This document shows, piece after piece, positions 1 to 6,812 of a stretch of 64,000 bases of DNA (positions are counted from its first letter, which is position 1; the number at the start of each line of letters is the position of its first letter). The notes below the pieces were generated by a model that was given only the letters and a program-made list of their open reading frames with translations, was not told the origin of the DNA and did no database searches. The DNA is taken from assembly GCA_942492795.1 (NCBI GenBank), contig OW818639.1:806001-870000 (forward strand), in the 5' to 3' direction. Origin of the DNA: RGIG3178 sp942492795. GTDB lineage: Bacteria; Bacillota; Clostridia; Christensenellales; QAND01. The position numbers were made by a program, and so were the translations under genes.

Positions 1-288
1 ACCATCTATATCGCGGAGATCGTAATCGGAGCGCTGGGAATTTTGGCTGGTATCTATGCACATTCTCGTCGGGAGAATCCTTCGAATACTTCCGTACTAA
101 AAGAGAATGATAAGCTCAAGCAAACGAACTTCGATCAACAAAGATCGGAAAATACTCAGCTAAAAGAAGAGATCACACTGCTCAAGAAGCAGAACTATGA
201 TCAGGTTCAAAAGGTAAGCGATCAAACGCAAGAGGCGAATGAACGACTGCAAAGGGAAAATGATCAACTCAAAAAAGATATCGCCTAA
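1..288 (+). CDS. C-terminal part of a membrane-anchored coiled-coil protein (5' end off window)
   Basis: The reading frame is open from base 1 and stops with TAA at 286-288, so only about 95 C-terminal residues are visible. They begin with one hydrophobic helix (roughly residues 3-20 of the visible part, rich in I, V, L, G and A) followed by a basic HSRR stretch. The rest is a highly charged, glutamine-rich helix in which leucines recur at heptad-like spacing (QLKEEI, LLKKQN, RLQREN, QLKKDI), which reads as a coiled coil ending at the terminus. No enzymatic motif is visible. It is probably an inner-membrane protein with a cytoplasmic coiled-coil tail. I do not recognise the family, and a TTG at 43 is unlikely to be the start because the membrane segment begins upstream of it. 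Confidence 0.6.
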   Translation, partial: TIYIAEIVIGALGILAGIYAHSRRENPSNTSVLKENDKLKQTNFDQQRSENTQLKEEITLLKKQNYDQVQKVSDQTQEANERLQRENDQLKKDIA

Positions 289-327
289 ACTCGGACGCAT
301 CGCGATGAAAGAAAAAAACGATGGGCA

Positions 328-360
328 GCGAGGCGACCCGCAATATTCGGGAAGCCTCGC
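328..360. repeat. Strong GC hairpin between two genes
   Basis: GCGAGGC (328-334) pairs with GCCTCGC (354-360), with an inner CCCG/CGGG helix. There is no T-run after it on the + strand, so it is a poor intrinsic terminator. It may be a processing or mRNA-stability hairpin between the partial first gene and the glycosyltransferase. Confidence 0.45.
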
Positions 361-472
361 ATGATTCTTGAAACGCAACGAAGCAATGTTCAGGCCAAGC
401 GGCAAAGAGCGGGCGTTGGCACAAGCGATCAGGCGGAAACAGCAACAGGGAGCTGAAGAGAGGTGGACAGGC

Positions 473-1651
473 ATGGTTTTTGGACAGTTTAACGATTCAT
501 TCCCGCCGATGATCGACGGCGTGGCGAACGTTGCGATCAACTACGCGAGCATTTTGAATGAAACCTATGGGAAATGCTATATGATAACCTTGAAAAACCC
601 GGACACGACCGAGGCGTTCCCGTTTGATGTGCTTCCCTTCAAATCGTATCCCGCGCCGTTTCGCCGTGAGTACCGCTGGGGTGTGGGCAGCCTGGATTAC
701 GGATTTTGCAAGGAAATTTCCAAAATACCATTCGATATCGTCCACGCGCACTCGCCGTTCTCCACAGGCGTTGTGGCACGGCAGATCGCAAAACGGACAG
801 GCATTCCGCTGGTGGCGACACTGCATTCCAAGTACAGGGATGATTTTATCAATGTGATAAAGTCGGACAGGATCGTGGACAATGTGGTCATTAAAAACCT
901 GGTCAGGTTTTATGAATCCGCCGACGATGTATGGACCGTCAACGAGTCGGCGATAGAGACATTGCGCGAATATGGCTATAAAGGCGATGTAACCGTTATG
1001 AACAACGGTTCCGACATACCCGTAACAGAGCGATGCGCGCTGACCCAACAATACATTTTTGAAAAGTATAGTCTCCATGCCGACGCGCCGCTTTTCGCCT
1101 TTGTCGGCCAGCATATCCCCCAGAAGAACCTATTGCTTATCATCGATTCGCTGTATATATTGCACAAACAGGGGGTCGGTTTCAACATGCTGTTCATCGG
1201 CGACGGCCCCTCGCGCGAAGAATATCAGGCCCGGGTCGAAATGCTCGGTCTGCAAACGAAAATTCAGTTTATCGGCAAGATATGCGACCGGGACGAGCTT
1301 CGGCAAATCTATGCCGCAAGCGACGTAATCCTGTTCCCGTCGCTCTACGATACATCCTCGCTGGTTACAAAGGAGGCCGCAAGCTGTTTTTGCCCCACCC
1401 TGTTCGTGGAAGGTTCCACCACGTCTTTGGGGGTGGTCGACGGCGCAAACGGATTTCTTGCGAAGAATGACCCGGAAGACTTCGCATCCAAAATCAACCG
1501 GATTATCGCCGATGGAGGGCTGGCGCAGCAAGCCGGCCGCGGTGCACACGAAACGTTGTATGTTTCGTGGAAAGATATCGTCAGGAAGGTTTATGACCGG
1601 TACATGTATCTGATTGAGCGAAAAAAATTCGAAAAGAGAAACGCTTCTTAA
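473..1651 (+). CDS. GT-B fold glycosyltransferase (GT4-like), probable lipid or cell-envelope glycosyltransferase
   Basis: About 392 residues. The start chosen is ATG 473, with an AGAGGTGG ribosome site 6-7 bases upstream and a protein that opens exactly at the expected first strand (MVFGQFNDSFPPMIDGVANV), as in diacylglycerol glucosyltransferases and other GT4 enzymes. The N-terminal domain carries the HAHSPFSTG loop. The C-terminal domain has the FVGQHIPQKN start and the GDGPSRE nucleotide-sugar loop. The family's E-x7-E motif is present as D-x7-E (DTSSLVTKE), a conservative change at the first acid. It should transfer a sugar from a nucleotide donor to a lipid or envelope acceptor on the cytoplasmic face; the acceptor cannot be told from sequence. 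A longer reading from TTG 368 exists but lacks a ribosome site. An intrinsic terminator follows at 1674. Confidence 0.75.
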   Translation: MVFGQFNDSFPPMIDGVANVAINYASILNETYGKCYMITLKNPDTTEAFPFDVLPFKSYPAPFRREYRWGVGSLDYGFCKEISKIPFDIVHAHSPFSTGVVARQIAKRTGIPLVATLHSKYRDDFINVIKSDRIVDNVVIKNLVRFYESADDVWTVNESAIETLREYGYKGDVTVMNNGSDIPVTERCALTQQYIFEKYSLHADAPLFAFVGQHIPQKNLLLIIDSLYILHKQGVGFNMLFIGDGPSREEYQARVEMLGLQTKIQFIGKICDRDELRQIYAASDVILFPSLYDTSSLVTKEAASCFCPTLFVEGSTTSLGVVDGANGFLAKNDPEDFASKINRIIADGGLAQQAGRGAHETLYVSWKDIVRKVYDRYMYLIERKKFEKRNAS

Positions 1652-1673
1652 AAACAGATGAAAATGGAATAAA

Positions 1674-1705
1674 AAGCCCGCAAACATCCTGTTTGCGGGC
1701 TTTTG
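1674..1705 (+). terminator. Intrinsic terminator after the glycosyltransferase
   Basis: AGCCCGCAAAC pairs with GTTTGCGGGCT across a 5-nt loop and is followed by TTTTG. It lies between two convergent genes, and the A-run on the left side may let it serve the opposite strand too. Confidence 0.85.
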
Positions 1706-1738
1706 CTATGAAACAAGGAAGGCTTGAAGGATTGTTTT

Positions 1739-2317
1739 CTACCCTTGGGAGGGTGCAATGGTGTCCCCGTTCTTTCGGCCGCTTGCGATGGCCTTCGCGG
1801 CGGATCTGGCGGCTTCGCGCTTATAGTCGTTGTTCCAGCGGTTGATCCCGATGTAGTCGAAGATGATCGCCCCGGTATGCTTACAGAAGCGCTCCATCTG
1901 TTCCAGGCAGGTCAACAATCCGTTGCCCGAACCGCCGGGTGACGCGATGAGCAGAACCTGCTTGTCGCGCAACACACCGGATTGGTCAAACTCGCAGCGG
2001 CGCAGCCGGTCCATGAAGGACTTCAGCGCTTCCGAAGTCTCCGCCCAATACACAGGTGTGGCTATGACGATCGCATCGCATTGACGCAGGCGCTGCCGAA
2101 GTTCTTCAAATCCGTCCGATCCGTAGGTGCAGTATTTGTCCTTGCGGCAGGGTCCCCAGCCGGTGCCGCAAACCTGGCAGCGTGCAAACGGAATATCGCA
2201 CAGCCTGATCTCGTCGATTTCGGCGCCTGCGTCTTCGGCACCCTTTCTGGCCGCGTCGATGACGGATTGGCACAAACCGTCTTTTTTGGGATTGCCCGAG
2301 AGTATGCAAATTTTCAT
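1739..2317 (-). CDS. Flavodoxin-like NAD(P)H-dependent oxidoreductase / iron-sulfur flavoprotein-like
   Basis: 192 residues from ATG at 2317 (minus strand), preceded by AGAAAGGATG. The N-terminus (MKICILSGNPKKDGLCQSVI) is the FMN phosphate-binding loop of NADPH-dependent FMN reductases. The middle ATPVYWAETSEALKSFMDR and the ASPGGSGNG stretch contribute the flavin pocket. Between residues ~50 and 75 there is a cysteine cluster, C-x2-C-x6-C-x5-C, similar to but not identical with that of archaeal and clostridial iron-sulfur flavoproteins, so a cluster or redox disulfide is possible. The likely role is flavin-mediated electron transfer or quinone/xenobiotic reduction in the cytoplasm. A longer reading back to 2446 has no ribosome site. 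The gene converges on the glycosyltransferase and diverges from the secreted protein. Confidence 0.75.
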   Translation of the reverse strand: MKICILSGNPKKDGLCQSVIDAARKGAEDAGAEIDEIRLCDIPFARCQVCGTGWGPCRKDKYCTYGSDGFEELRQRLRQCDAIVIATPVYWAETSEALKSFMDRLRRCEFDQSGVLRDKQVLLIASPGGSGNGLLTCLEQMERFCKHTGAIIFDYIGINRWNNDYKREAARSAAKAIASGRKNGDTIAPSQG

Positions 2318-2554
2318 GGTGATCATCCTTTCTGCCCCTTCATTATACATCGCTTTGATCGAAATTGGACCAAGAGCGACGGCGGTTGTTATTGCAACGG
2401 CGATCGGCAATGCAGCCGGAATCAGATGTAAACATATGGTAAACAATCTGCAATTCGCTTGCGATATATCGTTTACGATGATAGCATTAAATTCCCGGGA
2501 GCGATGAATCCAAAGGTTTATTTGGACGCTTATCTTTGGAGGAGCCGATAGCGT

Positions 2555-2584
2555 AACCGACCGAAAAGGTCGGTTTTTTGTTTT
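2555..2584 (+). terminator. Intrinsic terminator or attenuator in the leader of the secreted-protein gene
   Basis: AACCGACC pairs with GGTCGGTT across GAAAA and runs into TTTTTTGTTTT. No + strand gene lies upstream (the neighbour is transcribed away), so it sits in the 5' region of the gene starting at 2717 and could be an attenuator. The 399-base gap 2318-2716 holds nothing else I can identify. Confidence 0.65.
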
Positions 2585-2716
2585 CCCGGCAATCGTCGAA
2601 GCGTGAAAAGAAAGGAAAGGGGTGAATCATCGGCAAGAGCGCATTCGTTCCAACGAACCGGAGGCCGTCTTTTCGGAATGAACCAAGGCTCAATGCGTTG
2701 AAAAGGAGTAGAAGAC

Positions 2717-4351
2717 ATGAAAAAAAGATTGTTTGTGATTCTCCTTGCTCTCGCCCTGATTTTGGCATATGCGGTCCCCGCCTATGCCGTGGGGCCCAAC
2801 CTTGTGACCAACGGTACTTTTGAGGCCGGAAATACAGGATTTTCATCGGACTACACGTACGTGGTCGAGAATCCTGCGGTGAAGACCGAGCTCTGGGATC
2901 CGTGGACGTACAGCGTCGGCACCGATCCGAACCTGTACCACTCCCTTTGGGCATCCTTCGCGGATCACACCACGTCGGGCACCAAGATGATGATCGTCAA
3001 CGCTGCCGACGAAGCGAATTCCGGCAACGTGTGGCAGCAGACCGTGAACCTTTCGAATCAGGTTCAGAGCTATACGCTTTTCGCGGGTCAGACCTGGGAG
3101 ATAGGCGAGGTGCTGGTGAAAACCGACACGGCGGGCAAAGTCTGCGTTAAGTTCGTCCTCACGGACGAGGACGCGATTGCCGAAGGCTGGCGTATCACCG
3201 AAGCACATGTCGCGGTAGCCCTTACTTGCGCAGAGATTCCGCAGAAAAACGGCAACCCGATTCCCGGACAGTTCCCGGGCAAATTCACCAATGCAAGCGG
3301 TGTTGTTGAAACAGGCTGGATCTGTGTCGACTATCCGTGGGTCGGCGGACAATCGCTGTGTATCGCAGCACATGCCAAGATCGACCTGCCGGAAATTGGC
3401 CACTGGCAATATACGACGCATGAGTTCTGCATCGTCAGCGGAACATCCACCGGTGTCGTGGGCGGCGGGAGTGCGGTGGTCACCACCGCCAACACCTGGA
3501 ACAACCTGAAAAATCTGGTCAACGCGATCCCCGATTGTCCCGATGCCGCCAACTACATCTGGAATGCGGAATTCGTGACCAGTTCTGTGGCGGATCTGGG
3601 CGGACTGGTCGATTTCCGGCAATCGGTTAACGTCGTCGGAACCGTGAAGACCGCTACACTGAAGATCGCCGCGGACAACGCTTTTGCGTACAGCTTCAAC
3701 GGCGGTGCCGAGGTATCTGAGAACCTTGCCGCCGACTGGAGAACGCAAGTTGCTGCCGGTAACTTTGATCCTCCCGATAATCAGGGCGATCTGGGTTCCC
3801 AGGCCCCGGTGGTTATCCTCGACGCGTCCCCCACCGGATGGGGCAAAGTATACACGTACAACGTGGCCGGAAAACTGCATACCGGCGCCAACACCTTTGA
3901 CGTCACGGCGCTCAATGCCGACTGGAATACGACCAGCCCGACCGTGAACCCGGCGATGGTCGTATACAAGCTTTGCGGAACGTCCGAGACGAAGCAATGG
4001 ATCGTGGACCGGCCTGCCGATTCCGAGACCGGCTGGGGCGGCGGCAATGACTTTTCGGGCAAAAACTGGGCAACCTGCACGAGCGTCGTACCGCCGGTCA
4101 ATTATGAATTCAGCTTCTGGGCTGCGAATTCGGCCGCCGGCAATCAGGCGGATCTCCAAGTGTTCATCAACGGAACGTACGTTGGCCATGCCGACCTTAG
4201 CAAGAGCAGCGGTCTTGGCAACTGGACGCAATACACGTTCACTTGGAATGCAACAGGAGCCTCAACGGCGAATATCCGCATCGTGAACGTATACAACGTT
4301 TACGACGGCGACGATTTTGCCATCGACGACATTTGCTTGAGATACATCTAG
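2717..4351 (+). CDS. Secreted beta-rich protein with carbohydrate-binding-like domains
   Basis: 544 residues from ATG 2717 behind a strong AAAAGGAG. Residues 1-24 form a classical signal peptide (KKR, a leucine/alanine core, cleavage after AYA). The mature protein starts with NLVTNGTFEAG, the opening strand of many jelly-roll carbohydrate-binding modules. The last ~110 residues again look like such a module (YEFSFWAANSAAGNQADLQV, then IRIVNVYNVYDGDDFAIDDI). The middle contains Asn/Gly/Thr-rich beta segments with a DNAFAYSFNGG motif. No catalytic residues, LPXTG, SLH or membrane anchor are visible, so it is probably released or held non-covalently at the surface. The exact ligand is unknown. 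A good terminator follows at 4428. Confidence 0.6.
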   Translation: MKKRLFVILLALALILAYAVPAYAVGPNLVTNGTFEAGNTGFSSDYTYVVENPAVKTELWDPWTYSVGTDPNLYHSLWASFADHTTSGTKMMIVNAADEANSGNVWQQTVNLSNQVQSYTLFAGQTWEIGEVLVKTDTAGKVCVKFVLTDEDAIAEGWRITEAHVAVALTCAEIPQKNGNPIPGQFPGKFTNASGVVETGWICVDYPWVGGQSLCIAAHAKIDLPEIGHWQYTTHEFCIVSGTSTGVVGGGSAVVTTANTWNNLKNLVNAIPDCPDAANYIWNAEFVTSSVADLGGLVDFRQSVNVVGTVKTATLKIAADNAFAYSFNGGAEVSENLAADWRTQVAAGNFDPPDNQGDLGSQAPVVILDASPTGWGKVYTYNVAGKLHTGANTFDVTALNADWNTTSPTVNPAMVVYKLCGTSETKQWIVDRPADSETGWGGGNDFSGKNWATCTSVVPPVNYEFSFWAANSAAGNQADLQVFINGTYVGHADLSKSSGLGNWTQYTFTWNATGASTANIRIVNVYNVYDGDDFAIDDICLRYI

Positions 4352-4427
4352 ACCAAACGCCTAAGCCGGATAGCGAAACGGGATCCATGGGAACGGCAAA
4401 TCCCGCCCTTCGTGAGCACCGGGCGAA

Positions 4428-4460
4428 GAGCCCTGAACCCTTTGGTTCAGGGCTCTTTGG
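4428..4460 (+). terminator. Intrinsic terminator after the secreted protein
   Basis: AGAGCCCTGAACC pairs with GGTTCAGGGCTCT, followed by TTGG. The stem is strong and the T-tract short. It is 77 bases after the stop codon. Confidence 0.75.
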
Positions 4461-4552
4461 CGTGTTACGGCAGAGCGGAGAAGGAAGGATGTGCGCCGCT
4501 TTCGTTGTTTTGAAGAAATAGAAATTAAAATTATTTGATATTGTTAATTCCG

Positions 4553-4593
4553 TTGACACCTTGCTAAGCCATGATTATGATTGACTTAGTCAA
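4553..4593 (+). promoter_or_regulatory. Consensus sigma-A promoter with a 13-bp palindrome at the start site
   Basis: TTGACA (4553-4558), a 17-base spacer and TATGAT (4576-4581) form a near-perfect vegetative promoter. Starting on the last base of the -10, TTGACTTAGTCAA (4581-4593) is a perfect 6-1-6 inverted repeat. It covers the expected start site, as expected of a repressor operator for the hydrolase gene at 4618. Confidence 0.75.
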
Positions 4594-4617
4594 CCAATAA
4601 CTTTTCGGGAGAAAGTC

Positions 4618-5706
4618 ATGGCCAGTGCAAAATTCATAAACACAAAACTCAAACTTGCTTTGTTTATAATCGGAGTTATGCTCGTTATTTTGGCAATCAC
4701 CGCAATCGGCGTGATCACCTATATCAAACAGTATAAAAATCCGGCGGACAAGAAACTGGCAAATGCCGGCATTGCGGAGAAAACCAGGCAAGTGGGCGAT
4801 GTGAATTTCAACTATGCAGAGGGGCCGGATAACGGACCGGCATTGCTTTTATTGCATGCCCAGACATTGGATTGGTATACGTACAATGCGGTATTGCCGG
4901 AGCTTTCAACGAAATTTCATGTGTTCGCCGTCGATTATCCCGGCCATGGAAAAACAACCTGCCCGGATGCTTACCCGATGAGCGCAAATCAGATCGGAAG
5001 CGATCTGGCAAATTTTGTTGCCAACGTCATCCAAGAACCCGCCTATATATCCGGCAATTCGTCGGGCGGGCTATTGGCTGTCTTTCTGGCGGCCAACAGA
5101 CCGGATTTGGTCAGGGCAATCGTATTGGAAGATCCGCCGCTATTCTCGTCCGAATACCCTGAAGTGAAGCGTACGGTTGCGTATAAACTCTTTACGGCGA
5201 GCCACAATGCCGTTGCTGATCCTGACTATGCGGGCAATTTTTTGGATTACTGGATCCAGAACGGCACGGAGTTTTTTAAAAAATACGGGGGGCCTTTTTC
5301 CCAGCAGCTTGTCCGGTTCGCCGTAAGCATGTATAAAAGCGCAAACCCGGGTGAGCCGGTTGCAATAGCATTTCTCCCCGTCTCCGTAGCAGAGATGCTA
5401 AGGGGGTTGAATATGTACGATCCGCGATTTGGCGCCGCCTTTTATGACGGGACCTGGAACGCAGGGTTTGATCATGCACAGGCGCTTGCGAAAATTCAAT
5501 GCCCGACGCTTTTGATCCAGGCCAATTTTAAGATCGCCGATGACGGCATGCTGGACGGTGCGATGTCGCAGGAACAAGCGGACAGAGCGGTTTCGCTCGT
5601 CAAGGACTGCCGGTATGTCAAGGTCGATGCCGGACATGTCACAAACCTTGAAGCGCCTGAGCGGTTCATTGCGATTGTCGAAGATTTCTTCAAGGACAAG
5701 GAATAG
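4618..5706 (+). CDS. Membrane-anchored alpha/beta hydrolase
   Basis: 362 residues from ATG 4618, with GGGAGAAAG upstream. One N-terminal transmembrane helix (about residues 13-37) is followed by the hydrolase domain. The strand-turn GHGKTT, the nucleophile elbow G-N-S-S-G (Ser148 the likely nucleophile), a late acid region (NFKIADDG) and the catalytic His340 in AGHVTN are in the normal order and spacing. It probably acts outside the membrane, anchored by the helix, on an ester, lactone or similar substrate that cannot be predicted. The strong promoter with an operator-like palindrome at 4581 suggests an inducible single gene. No obvious regulator gene of matching type lies next to it; the XRE gene at 5872 is the nearest. 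Confidence 0.75.
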   Translation: MASAKFINTKLKLALFIIGVMLVILAITAIGVITYIKQYKNPADKKLANAGIAEKTRQVGDVNFNYAEGPDNGPALLLLHAQTLDWYTYNAVLPELSTKFHVFAVDYPGHGKTTCPDAYPMSANQIGSDLANFVANVIQEPAYISGNSSGGLLAVFLAANRPDLVRAIVLEDPPLFSSEYPEVKRTVAYKLFTASHNAVADPDYAGNFLDYWIQNGTEFFKKYGGPFSQQLVRFAVSMYKSANPGEPVAIAFLPVSVAEMLRGLNMYDPRFGAAFYDGTWNAGFDHAQALAKIQCPTLLIQANFKIADDGMLDGAMSQEQADRAVSLVKDCRYVKVDAGHVTNLEAPERFIAIVEDFFKDKE

Positions 5707-5871
5707 GCAATCGTTAAAAGCTGATCGTGCGGGACATTGATTTGGTTATGGGAAAGGAAAATATGGCACAGGGAAAGCCTGTCGGTTATCAGAAATGGGA
5801 TTGTATATCGGGTCTATCGCGACGCTTAAAATAAGCGCGGCGTATGAAAAACCCAAAGATGCGCAATCTCC

Positions 5872-6072
5872 TTAGTCGGGAACATACTCGGCAACCTTAG
5901 GCAACGGGCATTGCAAGATTTTGCATAGTAAATCCAGCGTATTGGTGGATACGGTTTCGTTTTTTTTCAGCCGCTGGATGGTGCCCCCGCCGATATTGTG
6001 TTTATAACGCAACGCGTACGGCGTGACCCCTTTTTCGTCCATCGTTTTCCACAAGGGCGCATAGGAAATCAT
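5872..6072 (-). CDS. Small XRE/Cro-type helix-turn-helix regulator
   Basis: 66 residues from ATG at 6072 (minus), 9 bases after AAAGGAGG; a GTG at 6078 in frame is too close to that site. The whole protein is one Cro/CI-type domain: LWKTMDEKGVTPYALRYKHN (helices 1-2), GGGTIQRLKKNETVSTNT (recognition helix region) and LDLLCKILQCPLPKVAEYVP (helices 4-5). Single-domain XRE proteins of this size occur in mobile elements and as autoregulators. It diverges from the SLOG gene, and the space between them holds two inverted repeats, so it probably represses one or both genes. No partner toxin is visible next to it. Confidence 0.8.
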   Translation of the reverse strand: MISYAPLWKTMDEKGVTPYALRYKHNIGGGTIQRLKKNETVSTNTLDLLCKILQCPLPKVAEYVPD

Positions 6073-6086
6073 CTTCACATACCTCC

Positions 6087-6147
6087 TTTACACATTTTCA
6101 GTATGCCTATATAATGGGCATAAGAATATTCCCAATATTGGGAATAT
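6087..6147 (+). promoter_or_regulatory. Promoter for the SLOG gene with a 22-bp perfect palindrome just downstream
   Basis: TTTACA (6087-6092), a 17-base spacer and TATAAT (6110-6115) make a strong promoter. A perfect 22-bp palindrome with arm ATATTCCCAAT lies at 6126-6147, about +5 to +26 of the transcript. A second inverted repeat, TATGCC (6102-6107)/GGCATA (6117-6122), encloses the -10 box. Both are good operator candidates for the divergent XRE protein. Confidence 0.75.
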
Positions 6148-6173
6148 CAATGCGTAAAGCAGAGGTGGTTGTG

Positions 6174-6641
6174 GTGGTAGAAAAAACGTGCTGCGTGACG
6201 GGACATAGGAAAATAACTGTCGAAATGATTGATGCCGTGAAGCGAGAAATTCGCCGAGAGGTTTTACAGGCGATCCATGATGGGTACCTTAACTTCATTT
6301 CCGGACTTTCGCCGGGTGTTGATTTGTGGTTTGCCGAAATGGTTTTGGAACTAAAAAGAGATAATCCATCTCTGACACTGGAAGCTGTAGTTCCCTATAG
6401 GAAGCGGCTTCGGCTACTGTTTGAAAACAGCAAAACAAGGGAACTGCTTTTACAATGCTCGACAATAGGTGTAGTCAGCGAAGAATATCGTCGGGATTGT
6501 TTTTTGAGCAGTAACCGATTTATGGTGTTCCATTCGTCCCGGGTTATTGCCGTATACGACGGGCGGAGAAAGGGCTACACGGCATTTATGATACGGGAAG
6601 CGACTGTCTTGAAGCGGGATGTTCGGGTCATTAGAGGTTGA
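6174..6641 (+). CDS. SLOG-superfamily protein (DUF1273/YpsA-like)
   Basis: 155 residues. GTG 6174 is chosen because AGAGGTGG lies 5 bases upstream and because it gives the usual family opening, M-x-EKTCCVTGHRKI; an in-frame ATG at 6150 touches the palindrome and lacks a ribosome site. The Rossmann-like fold is marked by the TGHR loop, FISGLSPGVDLWFAE (the glycine-rich nucleotide or sugar-binding loop) and RVIAVYDGRRKGYT near the end. SLOG proteins are thought to bind or sense nucleotide-derived ligands. Small stand-alone ones are common in mobile elements of Firmicutes, without a settled biochemical role. The neighbouring restriction locus is separated from it by a terminator hairpin. Confidence 0.8.
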   Translation: MVEKTCCVTGHRKITVEMIDAVKREIRREVLQAIHDGYLNFISGLSPGVDLWFAEMVLELKRDNPSLTLEAVVPYRKRLRLLFENSKTRELLLQCSTIGVVSEEYRRDCFLSSNRFMVFHSSRVIAVYDGRRKGYTAFMIREATVLKRDVRVIRG

Positions 6642-6658
6642 AAATTGTTTAAGGATGG

Positions 6659-6701
6659 AAAAACGAAAGGACACCATATAGGTATCCTTTCGTTTTTGGC
6701 G
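6659..6701. repeat. 43-bp hairpin repeat, copy 1 (left of the restriction locus)
   Basis: This 43-base sequence is an inverted repeat (stem AAAACGAAAGGA, loop around CCATATAGG, then a T-run and GGCG). It is identical base for base to 13347-13389 and 13566-13608. It can act as a bidirectional terminator after the SLOG gene. Right after GGCG the sequence departs from the tRNA-Ser-like sequence found after the other two copies. Confidence 0.9.
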
Positions 6702-6762
6702 AGAATTAAGCGGTGGAAGTAATCCTACCTCTTTATAATTGTGATGAGATGAGAAAATAATG

Positions 6763-6791
6763 TTGAATTTATTCTCTTTCGGGAATATAAT
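6763..6791 (+). promoter_or_regulatory. Promoter of the methyltransferase operon
   Basis: TTGAAT (6763-6768), a 17-base spacer and TATAAT (6786-6791), with the start codon 22 bases further on. The context is AT-rich. Confidence 0.7.
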
Positions 6792-6812
6792 GGTTACTGA
6801 GGTGTATTATTT

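Noticed and set aside
5872..6641. Toxin-antitoxin pair made of the XRE and SLOG genes
   Set aside because: The genes are divergent rather than overlapping and in one operon, and SLOG/DUF1273 proteins are not known toxins of such pairs.
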